From: Tethybacter castelli
Lineage (GTDB): Bacteria > Pseudomonadota > Gammaproteobacteria > Tethybacterales > Tethybacteraceae
Reading direction: 5' to 3'
Assembly (NCBI GenBank): GCA_036679665.1
Contig: JAZHEJ010000058.1
Location: 5,450 to 69,449, forward strand
Length of the DNA stretch: 64,000 bases
Below are positions 36,414 to 47,382 of this stretch, piece after piece (the first letter of the stretch is position 1; each line of letters opens with the position of its first letter). The notes beneath the pieces are model-generated. The model was not told the origin of the DNA and ran no database searches. It saw only the letters and a program-made list of their open reading frames with translations. A program made the translations under genes and the position numbers.

Positions 36414-37397
36414 ATGCTCGACGACGAGCAAGCGCTACTGGATGACGCGCGTACCGCGCTTGAACGCGCAGGTTTGGATGATCTTGATCAAGTCAAATCG
36501 GCTTATCTAGGCAAACAAGGACTTATCAGCAAGCAATTGCGTTCGATCGGCGCGTTGCCTAGCGAACAGCGCGGACCGGCCGGCGCGCGGCTAAATTTGC
36601 TGCGTAAGCAATTTGAACAGCTGTTTGACGACCGGGTGCGCGTTTTGCGCGATCAGGCCGTGATGCAACGTCTGAACCGAACCGGAATCGACGTAACTTT
36701 GCCCGGCCGCGGCGATAACGGCGGCTCCAAACATCCGGTAACCCACGTTACCGAACGCGCGGTGGCAATTTTCGGTTCGCTGGGTTTTATCGTCGCCGAC
36801 GGGCCTGAGATCGAAGACGACTTCCATAATTTCGAAGCCTTGAACCATCCTCCGGATCATCCGGCGCGCTCGGCGCATGACACGTTTTATTTTGCCGATG
36901 GTCGCATGTTGCGCACTCACACCTCACCGGTGCAAATTCGTCACATGCTCAAGCACCAACCGCCACTTAGGGTTATCGCGCCCGGCAAGGTCTACCGCAA
37001 CGACAACGACGCCACTCATTCGCCGATGTTCCATCAGGTCGAAGGACTGTGGGTGGATGACCAGGTGCGTTTTTCCGACCTGAAAGGAATCTTGCTTGCT
37101 TTTTTTCGGCAATTTTTTGAAGACGAAAGCATCGAAATCAGGTTTCGTCCTTCCTACTTCCCTTTTACCGAGCCTTCCGCTGAAGTTGACATCCGGCGGC
37201 GTGGCGACTGGTTGGAAATCACCGGTTGCGGCATGGTCCATCCCAACGTTCTTCACTCTTCAAACATAGATCCGCAACAGTATCAGGGGTTTGCGTTCGG
37301 GATTGGAATTGACCGTCTGGCCATGTTGCTGTACGGCATTTCAGACCTGCGGTTGCTGTTTGAAAACGATGTGCGTTTTTTGCGCCAGTTCAGATAA
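36414..37397 (+). CDS. pheS: Phenylalanine--tRNA ligase alpha subunit
   Basis: 327 residues. Class II synthetase catalytic chain of the (alpha-beta)2 enzyme. The N-terminal coiled coil (about 1-85) that binds tRNA is followed by motif 1 (GFIVADGPEIEDDFHNFEAL), motif 2 (LRVIAPGKVYRNDNDATHSP, then FHQVEGL) and motif 3 (FAFGIGIDRLAMLLYGI). The phenylalanine pocket segment FRPSYFPFTEPSAEVD is present. It abuts pheT with no intergenic base. Intact. Confidence 0.97.
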   Translation: MLDDEQALLDDARTALERAGLDDLDQVKSAYLGKQGLISKQLRSIGALPSEQRGPAGARLNLLRKQFEQLFDDRVRVLRDQAVMQRLNRTGIDVTLPGRGDNGGSKHPVTHVTERAVAIFGSLGFIVADGPEIEDDFHNFEALNHPPDHPARSAHDTFYFADGRMLRTHTSPVQIRHMLKHQPPLRVIAPGKVYRNDNDATHSPMFHQVEGLWVDDQVRFSDLKGILLAFFRQFFEDESIEIRFRPSYFPFTEPSAEVDIRRRGDWLEITGCGMVHPNVLHSSNIDPQQYQGFAFGIGIDRLAMLLYGISDLRLLFENDVRFLRQFR

Positions 37398-39773
37398 ATG
37401 TTGGTAAGTTGCAACTGGTTGCGGGAGTTCGTACCGCAGTTGCCTGCGCCGGCAAAACTCGAACAAATTCTGACCGACATCGGCCTTGAGGTTGAAGCTA
37501 GTCATATCGCCGGCCCGGAACTGGATAATGTGGTGGCCGGGATAATATTGGCGGACGGTAAACGAACATCCAATCAAGTTTGTAGCGTAGACATCGGCCG
37601 CGAGCGCCCGCTGCAGATTGTGTGCACGGCGCCCAACGCCACGAAGAACAAACGCGTCGCGGTCGCGCTGGTCGGGGCGCAAATACTCGGACACACCATC
37701 GCTAGCCGCGAAATCAAAGGCGTTGTCTCCGAAGGCATGATGTGTTCCGCCGCTGAGCTTAGGCTAGGCGACGACCGCAAACTGATTATTGAACTAGAGC
37801 GTGACGTCCGGCCGGGTACGCCGCTTGGGACTTTGCTGGAAACCGACGATCATGTGTTCGATGTTGCTGTAACCCCTAACCGCGGCGACTGGCTTAGCAT
37901 GTTGGGCATCGGTCGCGAGTTGGCCGCCAAATCCACGTTAAAGCTGCGTGGCGTTCATGCGGCAAGCCCGATCAAGCGCACTGATGCGACCGCAATCCAT
38001 CAGGTGCGCATTGATGAATCCGCGGCCCGCGCTTGTCCTAAATTCGCCTGTTTGCCAATCAGCAACGTCAATGCCAACGCTCACACTCCGGCGTTGATTT
38101 GTCAGCGTCTGCTGCGCTGCGGCGTGCGCCCGGTTTCAATCATCGTTGATTTAACCAATTACGTGATGCTTGAACTAGGCCAGCCCCTCCATGCGTTTGA
38201 TCGCAACCGGCTAAGCGGCGACCTGGCGGTGCGCATGGGCCGCGAAGGTGAAAAACTTGAACTGATCGACAAAACCATAGCCAAGCTGTCTGATCGTTAT
38301 TTGGTGGTGGCTGATGACGCCCAAGCCCAAGCGATTGGCGGCGTGATGGGTGGTATGGCAAGTTCGATCACCGCCGCGACCACCGATATCTTGCTTGAAG
38401 CGGCCCATTTCACTCCCGCGACGATTCGCGGGCGCACGCGCGAACTGAACATCAGCTCAGAAGCGGCGTTTCGCTTTGAGCGCGGCGTAAACCCTAACCT
38501 GTGCGAAATTGCGTTGTGGCGCGCCGCCCGATTGATCAAGCGTTATTGCGGCGGCACCGTAGGTTCGCTAAATGTCGCCGGAGCAACACCGCAAGCGGCT
38601 GAAGCGGTAAAGCTGGAACATGGTCAAATCAAAAAATTGACCGGCATGGCCGTATCACTAAGCGAAGCTGCGCGACGCCTAAAAGCGCTGGGATTTAATA
38701 TCTCCCGCCAACGCAAAACACTCACTACGGTAAGTCCTCCATGGCGCTTCGACATCGAACGTAAAGAAGATCTGATCGAAGAAATCATTCGCTTTGGCGG
38801 CTACAGCTCGCTACCGACGACGATGCCGCAACTTACCGGTACGTTTGTGGCGGCGCCACAGCGTTTGATTGACGCGACTATGGCGCGCGACCGCCTCGCC
38901 CATGACGGCTATCAAGAAATCATTACCTATGCGTTTGTACGTCCGCACTGGGAGCAAGATTTCTACGCCAATAATCAACCTTTTGTACTGACCAACCCGT
39001 TGTCCGAAGAACTGAGCGCGATGCGGTCGGGGTTGTTCGGCGGACTGATCGACCGCGCGATCTATAACCAGCGGCGACGCCAAGAAAGCCTGCGCTTGTT
39101 TGAAATCGGACGTTGCTTCAACGCGAAGGACGATACGCAGCCGCTTTTAATTGGTGGACTCGGCTGGGGCAAAGTCGGGAACGCGTTGTGGGACGACCAA
39201 AAACACAACTACGATTTTTTTGACGCGCGCGGCAGTCTTACCCGCCTGTTGCCGGGCGATGAACTTGAACTAGAAACCTTGCAAGATCATCCGGCGTTGC
39301 ACCCGGGACGTGCCGCGACAATCTTGCGGTACGGCAAACAAATCGGCATCGTCGGCGAGTTGCATCCGGCCTTGCTGGATAAACATCGCTACCCGCTAGA
39401 CCCCGCCCCGGTGGTGTTCGAACTGGATCTGGATCTGCTTATTAACCAAGTGCGCAACTTCGCTTTTGAGCCTTTTGGCAAACTGCCGCTGGTGCGGCGC
39501 GATCTGGCGGTGATTGTCGACAATCAAACCACTGCCGCGCAATTGGTAAAATCAGTTGCGGGAGTAAAAGTAAAAGGATTTCCTGAGATTGCGGAAATTC
39601 AGGTTTTCGACAATTTCAGTGGCGGAAATATCATAAGTGGTAAACGTAGTATGGGAATCCGGATAACAATGCAAGGGAATGAAGAAAATATGGTTGAAGA
39701 TCGGATTAATGAAATTATGCTGGCGATTACCAACCAGTTGCAAAACGACTACCAAGCGGAGGTGCGCATTTAA
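37398..39773 (+). CDS. pheT: Phenylalanine--tRNA ligase beta subunit
   Basis: 791 residues, normal for bacterial PheT. Domains in order: tRNA-binding EMAP-like domain (about 40-150), B3/B4 editing domain (about 210-370), B5 domain (about 400-470), class II-like core (about 480-675), and the C-terminal ferredoxin-like anticodon-binding domain (about 697-789, ending RINEIMLAITNQLQNDYQAE). Starts directly after the pheS stop and overlaps ihfA by one base (TAATG). Confidence 0.97.
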   Translation: MLVSCNWLREFVPQLPAPAKLEQILTDIGLEVEASHIAGPELDNVVAGIILADGKRTSNQVCSVDIGRERPLQIVCTAPNATKNKRVAVALVGAQILGHTIASREIKGVVSEGMMCSAAELRLGDDRKLIIELERDVRPGTPLGTLLETDDHVFDVAVTPNRGDWLSMLGIGRELAAKSTLKLRGVHAASPIKRTDATAIHQVRIDESAARACPKFACLPISNVNANAHTPALICQRLLRCGVRPVSIIVDLTNYVMLELGQPLHAFDRNRLSGDLAVRMGREGEKLELIDKTIAKLSDRYLVVADDAQAQAIGGVMGGMASSITAATTDILLEAAHFTPATIRGRTRELNISSEAAFRFERGVNPNLCEIALWRAARLIKRYCGGTVGSLNVAGATPQAAEAVKLEHGQIKKLTGMAVSLSEAARRLKALGFNISRQRKTLTTVSPPWRFDIERKEDLIEEIIRFGGYSSLPTTMPQLTGTFVAAPQRLIDATMARDRLAHDGYQEIITYAFVRPHWEQDFYANNQPFVLTNPLSEELSAMRSGLFGGLIDRAIYNQRRRQESLRLFEIGRCFNAKDDTQPLLIGGLGWGKVGNALWDDQKHNYDFFDARGSLTRLLPGDELELETLQDHPALHPGRAATILRYGKQIGIVGELHPALLDKHRYPLDPAPVVFELDLDLLINQVRNFAFEPFGKLPLVRRDLAVIVDNQTTAAQLVKSVAGVKVKGFPEIAEIQVFDNFSGGNIISGKRSMGIRITMQGNEENMVEDRINEIMLAITNQLQNDYQAEVRI

Positions 39774-40123
39774 TGAGCTCCGCTAAAGTTGCCCGCAAGA
39801 ATAACGTCGACGAAGACACCCATACTCGAGTTGAAATAATCAAGGAAGTCCAACGCGAAATCGGCAGCTACACCTTAGCCAAAAAGATCGTCACCGACTA
39901 TTTCATGCTGATTGAAAAAGGACTTATCAAAGACGGCTTGGTCAAGATCCACAACTTCGGCCGCTTCATGACCATTAAAAAGCGCGAGCGCGTCGGACGC
40001 AACCCGCGCAGCGGCGAGACCAAACAAATCAGCGCCCGCACCGTCGTGTCGTTTCGCCCGAGCAATAAGCTTCGCAATGAAGTGCGTAGTTCCCATTCCG
40101 ATTACATCGATGAGCAAGACTGA
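39773..40123 (+). CDS. ihfA: Integration host factor alpha subunit
   Basis: 116 residues, DNABII (HU/IHF) fold. Bends DNA as a heterodimer with IhfB in replication, recombination and transcription. The helical N-terminal half carries EIIKEVQREIGSYTLAKKIV. The beta arm includes KIHNFGRFMTIKKRERVGRN with the intercalating proline in the NPRSGE turn, and the closing VVSFRPSNKLRNEV is conserved. The first 20 residues differ from common IhfA. The place between pheT and a MerR gene is the classical ihfA position. ATG overlaps the pheT stop. Confidence 0.88.
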   Translation: MSSAKVARKNNVDEDTHTRVEIIKEVQREIGSYTLAKKIVTDYFMLIEKGLIKDGLVKIHNFGRFMTIKKRERVGRNPRSGETKQISARTVVSFRPSNKLRNEVRSSHSDYIDEQD

Positions 40124-40451
40124 CATCAGCTATCCGGACATTCCCGATCAACGTTTGTTCACAATCGGAGAAGCCTGCAAATTATGCTTGGTGCAACGCC
40201 ACACTTTGCGGTACTGGGAAAAACTTTACACCCAGTTGGGCAAGATCAGCCGGCACAACAATCGGCGCTATTACACCACCAAAGATTTGTTTACCATCCG
40301 CAAGATCAGCAAACTAAAGCAAGAAGGACTAACTTCCAACGGTATCGCCAAGGCCTTGCGCGACGGCAACAAAGCAACGCCGCCCGCTTCGTCGCTTTCG
40401 CCTAATAAAATTCGCACCGAGATAAATGCTATCGTAAAACTTTTGGAATGA
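40110..40451 (+). CDS. MerR-family transcriptional regulator
   Basis: 113 residues. The winged helix-turn-helix is LFTIGEACKLCLVQRHTLRY followed by WEKLYTQLGKISRHNNRRYY and the KQEGLTSNGIAKALRDG helix; the C-terminal effector part is very short, so ligand binding is doubtful. A short MerR gene directly after ihfA is conserved in Pseudomonas and many other gammaproteobacteria. ATG at 40110 overlaps the ihfA end by 14 bases; an ATG at 40077 is in frame but lies deeper inside ihfA. Confidence 0.88.
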   Translation: MSKTDISYPDIPDQRLFTIGEACKLCLVQRHTLRYWEKLYTQLGKISRHNNRRYYTTKDLFTIRKISKLKQEGLTSNGIAKALRDGNKATPPASSLSPNKIRTEINAIVKLLE

Positions 40452-40471
40452 TATTGTTGGCAACCATACAT

Positions 40472-40548
40472 CGGGGCGTGGCGCAGCTTGGTAGCGCACC
40501 TGCATGGGGTGCAGGGGGTCGAAGGTTCAAATCCTTTCGCCCCGACCA
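40472..40548 (+). tRNA. tRNA-Pro (GGG)
   Basis: 77 bases with encoded CCA. Acceptor stem CGGGGCG (40472-40478) pairs with CGCCCCG (40538-40544); discriminator A then CCA at 40546-40548. D-arm GCGCAGCTTGGTAGCGC, anticodon stem CCTGC/GCAGG with loop ATGGGGT giving anticodon GGG, and T-loop GGTTCAAATCC. tRNA-Pro after ihfA-merR is the usual gammaproteobacterial arrangement. Confidence 0.97.
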
Positions 40549-40566
40549 GCAACGGGAAATGTTGCG

Positions 40567-41346
40567 ATGACCAAGCGTCTGAAAATCCTTGTTACCAACG
40601 ATGACGGCTACGATGCGACGGGAATACGCGAGCTGATTTCCGCGCTAGCTGAAGTTGCCGACGTGTTTGCCTGCGCGCCGCTTATCAACCACAGCGGCGC
40701 AAGCTCGTCGCTAACTTTGCATTCGACGTTGGCGGTTAGTGAATCGGAAAATTTGCACGTGGTGCACGGCACACCCACCGACTGCGTCCAAATTGCCCTG
40801 CACGGCAAAAATGTGATGCCGTGGAAGCCGGATCTCACCGTGTCGGGCATCAACGCCGGCGGTAATTTAGGCGATGACACCATTTATTCCGGCACGGTCG
40901 CCGCCGCCGCTGAAAGCGTGTCTCTCGGGGTGCCGGCAATCGCTTTTTCGCAACCGTGCATCCCGGAAGATAATTTTCCGCCCACCCATTTCGCGCACGG
41001 CGCGAGCATCGCCCGCGATATGGTGATCAAGCTATACCCGCATATGCTAAATAACAAACACATAATGCTCAACATCAATATTCCCGACCTGCCGGCAAAT
41101 CAGGTCAAAGAACCGCTTATCTGTCGGCTCGGCAAGCGCCATTCCGGGCGGCCGCTTACGGAAATTGACCAAAACCGCGTACCTAATCTGCGCCAGTTCC
41201 AGTTTGGAATAAACGTGGAAAATATCCGCAACGATCAAGAATCCGATTTTCACGCCATTGAAAATTCGCATATCTCGATCACACCATTGCAATTCGATCT
41301 GACAGATCAAAAAAACTTAAAGGAAGTAAGTTCATGGCTCGCGTAA
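40567..41346 (+). CDS. surE: 5'/3'-nucleotidase SurE
   Basis: 259 residues. Dephosphorylates nucleoside monophosphates in stationary phase. Metal site NDDG (NDDGYDATGI, about 10-19), the S/N loop NHSGASSSLT, GTPTDCVQIAL, and the SGINAGGNLGDDTIYSGTVA stretch (the strongest SurE signature) are all present. The ATG at 40567 starts 18 bases after the tRNA end. The stop overlaps pcm by 13 bases. surE-pcm-nlpD is the standard gammaproteobacterial order. Confidence 0.96.
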   Translation: MTKRLKILVTNDDGYDATGIRELISALAEVADVFACAPLINHSGASSSLTLHSTLAVSESENLHVVHGTPTDCVQIALHGKNVMPWKPDLTVSGINAGGNLGDDTIYSGTVAAAAESVSLGVPAIAFSQPCIPEDNFPPTHFAHGASIARDMVIKLYPHMLNNKHIMLNINIPDLPANQVKEPLICRLGKRHSGRPLTEIDQNRVPNLRQFQFGINVENIRNDQESDFHAIENSHISITPLQFDLTDQKNLKEVSSWLA

Positions 41347-41963
41347 ACGAATCCAATTCCAGTAAAGTTCTCGCTCACAGTCTTCGTGAGCTAGGCATCA
41401 CCCGCCAAGATGTGCTCGACGCGTTCGCCAAGGTGCCGCGCAACAAGTTTCTGCCGGCAAGTTTTTGCAGCCGCGCGCGCGATAACGACGCGCTGCCCAT
41501 CGGCTACGGCCAGACCACTTCGCAGCCGTGGGTAATCGCGCGGATGCTCGAGCTGGTTTTGCCAACCACCGCGGCCCGCAAGGTGCTCGAAGTCGGAACC
41601 GGTTGCGGTTACCAAACCGCGCTTCTCACTCACCTTGCCGACGAAGTTTATTCGTTGGAACGCATCGAAGTGCTGCTTACCCAAGCACGGCGCCAGTTGC
41701 GCGAGCTGGAATATTTCACGCCGCGCTTGGCACACCGCAACGGTATGCAAGGCCTGCCTGAAGCGGCGCCGTTTGACGCGATCATCGTCTGCGCCGCGAC
41801 CTGCAAGGTTCCCACCGCGTTGCTTGAGCAGCTCGCTCCGGGCGGCAAGCTGGTGATCCCGGAAAACCGCGGCGACCATGAAGTGCTTACCGTCTACTGC
41901 AACGATAAATGCACTAATCATGACGAAGTCATGTTCGTACCGCTGCTTGAGGGCGTGGCTTGA
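41334..41963 (+). CDS. pcm: Protein-L-isoaspartate O-methyltransferase
   Basis: 209 residues. Uses S-adenosylmethionine to methylate damaged isoaspartyl residues so they can reset. Motif I is VLEVGTGCGYQTALL (about 82-96), preceded by the conserved IGYGQTTSQPWVIARM; motif II/III is DAIIVCAAT and the post-motif LVIPENRG is present. Start ATG lies within the surE 3' end; the stop overlaps the nlpD ATG. Confidence 0.95.
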   Translation: MARVNESNSSKVLAHSLRELGITRQDVLDAFAKVPRNKFLPASFCSRARDNDALPIGYGQTTSQPWVIARMLELVLPTTAARKVLEVGTGCGYQTALLTHLADEVYSLERIEVLLTQARRQLRELEYFTPRLAHRNGMQGLPEAAPFDAIIVCAATCKVPTALLEQLAPGGKLVIPENRGDHEVLTVYCNDKCTNHDEVMFVPLLEGVA

Positions 41964-42922
41964 TGCTCGGTTGGCAACGCGTTGCCATCTTGGCGTTCGC
42001 GGCTTGGATGCTGGCGAGTTGCACGTCAACTCCGGCTCCCGCGCCGTTGCAGGTTATCGACATTGAAGAAGTTCCCGATGTCCTGATTGATCCGAACGCT
42101 CCGATCCAGCGTTCGCAGGTACATGTTGTGGCGCGAGGTGAAACCTTGGGCGAAATCGCATTGGCCTACGGCTTAAGTTATCGCGACATCGCCCTGTGGA
42201 ATAACCTTGCCAATCCCGACCTCATCGAAGTGGGTCAACAATTGACGCTGGTCGCCCCCAAAGGGCAAGCCAAAGTAATTCCGCTCCAAACGGCTATCAC
42301 GCAAAAGCCTAGCGTGACGAACAACGGGCAACAACCCCAACCAACCTCGCGCGGCGTAACCCGTACCAAAGTCGGAATCGGCAGTAACAAATCTGCCGAC
42401 GGCCGCCGAATCAGTGCTCCGGCCGCACTCAAACTTCCCTACTCGCCCGCCGCTTTCGAGCGCCTGCAAAACCAAAGCCAAGGTGGAGCGGAGCAGGCGT
42501 CGCTGACGGTGCCGGCTCGTTCAGCTTCGGTGCCGGGGAATATCCGCGACCGTCAAGGTATCACCTGGAGTTGGCCGGTAACAGGACGTTTAGCCAGCAA
42601 ATTTAGCGACTCCAATCGCGGCATCGACATTGCCGGGCCGCGCGGACAGCCGGTATTTGCCAGTGCCGACGGCAAGGTGATCTACGCCGGAACCGGCCTC
42701 AAAGGATACGGACAACTGGTGATCATCAAACACGCGAACGAATATCTGTCAACCTATGCGCACAACGACAAAATTTTGATTGCCGAAGGCGCCGAAGTAC
42801 AACGCGGCGACCAGATCGCGGAGATGGGCGACACCGGCACGGACCGAGTTCGCTTGCACTTTGAAATCAGGCGTGGCGAACAGACCTTTGATCCGCAACA
42901 GTTTTTACCTCCCAACCCGTAA
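41963..42922 (+). CDS. nlpD: NlpD-like lipoprotein, LysM plus degenerate M23 domain
   Basis: 319 residues. Lipoprotein signal with lipobox LASC (cysteine about 20). LysM domain VHVVARGETLGEIALAYGLS to VGQQLTLVAP (about 53-98) binds peptidoglycan. A flexible linker leads to an M23 domain (about 220-318). The first zinc motif reads NRGIDIAG where active M23 enzymes have H-x-G-x-D, so the site is degenerate, as in known NlpD, which activates the amidase AmiC during cell separation. It overlaps pcm. The usual downstream rpoS is absent; ssb follows in the opposite direction. Confidence 0.9.
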   Translation: MLGWQRVAILAFAAWMLASCTSTPAPAPLQVIDIEEVPDVLIDPNAPIQRSQVHVVARGETLGEIALAYGLSYRDIALWNNLANPDLIEVGQQLTLVAPKGQAKVIPLQTAITQKPSVTNNGQQPQPTSRGVTRTKVGIGSNKSADGRRISAPAALKLPYSPAAFERLQNQSQGGAEQASLTVPARSASVPGNIRDRQGITWSWPVTGRLASKFSDSNRGIDIAGPRGQPVFASADGKVIYAGTGLKGYGQLVIIKHANEYLSTYAHNDKILIAEGAEVQRGDQIAEMGDTGTDRVRLHFEIRRGEQTFDPQQFLPPNP

Positions 42923-42927
42923 CCTGA

Positions 42928-42959
42928 AAGTTGCGCGATTGACGGTTTCGCGCTAACTT
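42928..42959. terminator. Possible bidirectional hairpin between nlpD and ssb
   Basis: AAGTTGCGCGA (42928-42938) and TCGCGCTAACTT (42948-42959) are complementary apart from one bulged T, with a 9-base loop. It fills most of the 44-base gap between convergent genes. There is no T tract, so it is a candidate only. Confidence 0.35.
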
Positions 42960-42966
42960 GGATCCG

Positions 42967-43431
42967 CTACCAAGGAATGTCCTCGTCCATTTCATTAAAC
43001 GCGTCGGGGTCGCCTTGGCCGCCACGCTTTTCCTTTGCCGGCGCGGCTTTGGGAGATTCCGCAGGTTTGGCATCGGGGTAAGGCGCCGGGCTTTCACCGT
43101 CGCGACGCGAGCTTAACATCTCAAAGTTAAGCACTCGCACCTCGGTGGTCTGACGCTCGTTGCCCTTGGCATCCTCCCAGGTGCGCGTCCGCAATTGTCC
43201 TTCAACGAAAACCTTTGATCCTTTGTGCATGTACTCGGAAGCGATTTCCGCTTGACGGCCGAAAAAATTCAATCGGTGCCACTCGGTGTGTTTATGACGA
43301 TTGCCGTCTTGGTCGCGCCATGTTTCCGTGGTGGCCACGTTGACGTTGGCGACCGGCCTACCGTCGGGCAAATGTCTGACGTTGACGTCGGAACCTAGAT
43401 TGCCTAGCAAAATTACTTTATTTATACCCAT
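42967..43431 (-). CDS. ssb: Single-stranded DNA-binding protein
   Basis: 154 residues. OB fold (about 1-107) opening GINKVILLGNLGSDVNVRHL with the TETWRDQDGNRHKHTEWHRL loop, then a Pro/Ala/Glu-rich linker and the acidic tip MDEDIPW, which recruits repair proteins. ATG at 43431. It lies 3 bases after the end of the MFS gene and is divergent from uvrA through that gene, the usual ssb-MFS-uvrA neighbourhood. Confidence 0.97.
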   Translation of the reverse strand: MGINKVILLGNLGSDVNVRHLPDGRPVANVNVATTETWRDQDGNRHKHTEWHRLNFFGRQAEIASEYMHKGSKVFVEGQLRTRTWEDAKGNERQTTEVRVLNFEMLSSRRDGESPAPYPDAKPAESPKAAPAKEKRGGQGDPDAFNEMDEDIPW

Positions 43432-43434
43432 GTG

Positions 43435-44442
43435 TTATGCCTTGTTGGTGTTGAAGTAAAAATAAGCTCCTGACCAAATAATAGTCCCAACTGCCGCGAT
43501 GATCAAACTAAGCTGATTATATTCTTGTCTTAGTTCTCCTGCTAGAAAGCTACCTGCGAACACTCCTAGCGCCTGAGAAATGGCGTATACCCCCATCGTG
43601 GCGCCGCGCGAACCGGGCAATGCCAACAACGACGCGCGAACCGGCAACACCGCCTCCAGATAGCTATATCCGGCAAAAAACATAACTAGCGCCGCGGTAA
43701 TCGCAATCGCTCCCAAATACCCGAACATAACAATACCCAACAACGATATGCCTACCGCGACAGCAGTCCCGATGACAACTTCTTTGGCCTGACTATAACG
43801 AATGATCAACGGTACCGCCACCGCAGCGCCTAGCACAAAAGATGTCAGATAGACTTGCCACAGTCGATCGGTGTCAATCAGCTGCGCAAGCGACAACGGC
43901 ACATGCACAAAAACCGCCGCCATGGCCAGATGGATCACGAACACCCCTAAGCACAAAGGCAGCAACCTCACATCGACAATGCCGCCGGACATCTTTGCTT
44001 TGTGCTTGGGCAGCGGCGTAATCACCACCACCGCCAACGCGATCAGTCCGAGCCAAGCGGTCGCGCGCAATATCCCCGCCACGCCCAGCCAAGCCGCCAA
44101 CGGACCGGCCAACACCACCGGTTTGCGGCCAATCCGATCTGAAACCCAGCCTAGCGGAGCGAGCATCGCCGCCTGGGTGAGACCGTAAATTCNNNNNNNN
44201 NNCACCGGTTTGCGGCCAATCCGATCTGAAACCCAGCCTAGCGGAGCGAGCATCGCCGCCTGGGTGAGACCGTAAATTCCCACGGCAAGACCGGCTAACC
44301 GCAGATTGCCGCCGGGTAAACTAAGCACGTAAGGCGCGATTACCGGCAACAGCAAAAATAGCCCGAACATCCGGCACGCGCTCGCGCTAGCTAGCGGAAT
44401 TACACTGCGCAATTCAGTTTTAGATAACAAGCGTCCGGTCAT
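43435..44442 (-). CDS. MFS transporter (YajR-type), assembly-damaged
   Basis: Major facilitator protein usually found between ssb and uvrA. Recognised by SACRMFGLFLLLPVIAPYVL, the GLTQAAMLAPLGWVSDRIGR motif A between helices 2 and 3, and the C-terminal helices. Ten Ns at 44193-44202 are flanked by an exact 77-base duplication, so the motif-A segment appears twice. In addition the sequence jumps from GRKPV straight to VLAGPLAAWLGVAGI, skipping about 70 residues (roughly helices 3-4) expected in the family. As written the protein cannot fold normally; the true gene is probably intact and about 400-450 residues. Substrate unknown. Confidence 0.75.
   Translation of the reverse strand: MTGRLLSKTELRSVIPLASASACRMFGLFLLLPVIAPYVLSLPGGNLRLAGLAVGIYGLTQAAMLAPLGWVSDRIGRKPVXXXXIYGLTQAAMLAPLGWVSDRIGRKPVVLAGPLAAWLGVAGILRATAWLGLIALAVVVITPLPKHKAKMSGGIVDVRLLPLCLGVFVIHLAMAAVFVHVPLSLAQLIDTDRLWQVYLTSFVLGAAVAVPLIIRYSQAKEVVIGTAVAVGISLLGIVMFGYLGAIAITAALVMFFAGYSYLEAVLPVRASLLALPGSRGATMGVYAISQALGVFAGSFLAGELRQEYNQLSLIIAAVGTIIWSGAYFYFNTNKA
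44116..44279. repeat. Exact 77-base duplication around a 10-N gap
   Basis: Bases 44116-44192 equal 44203-44279, with Ns at 44193-44202 between. This is what a scaffolder leaves when two contig ends overlap by one k-mer (k = 77) and are not merged. It is technical, not a biological repeat. Confidence 0.9.
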
Positions 44443-44464
44443 TTCAAGTCTTGATTGAACAAGC

Positions 44465-44508
44465 TACTATACCCGAGCCGCTTTATTGCCGACTAAAAGG
44501 GTATAGTA
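44465..44508. promoter_or_regulatory. Inverted repeat between the MFS gene and uvrA
   Basis: TACTATACCC (44465-44474) and GGGTATAGTA (44499-44508) are perfect 10-base complements, 24 bases apart, in the 89-base divergent promoter region. The right arm contains TATAGT, a plausible -10 for uvrA. No CTGT-N8-ACAG LexA box is visible. Could be a paired operator or an RNA hairpin. Confidence 0.45.
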
Positions 44509-44531
44509 ACCGTTTGAGTCCGTATAACGAC

Positions 44532-47330
<2,799 letters not shown>

Positions 47331-47382
47331 AGTTAACCCATAATATAAAGCTCGCCATATTACCAATCACAAAATCCGGCCC

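Noticed and set aside
44116..44279. The 77-base repeat in the MFS gene as a biological tandem duplication.
   Set aside because: It flanks a 10-N scaffold gap exactly and duplicates a conserved motif that occurs once in the family.
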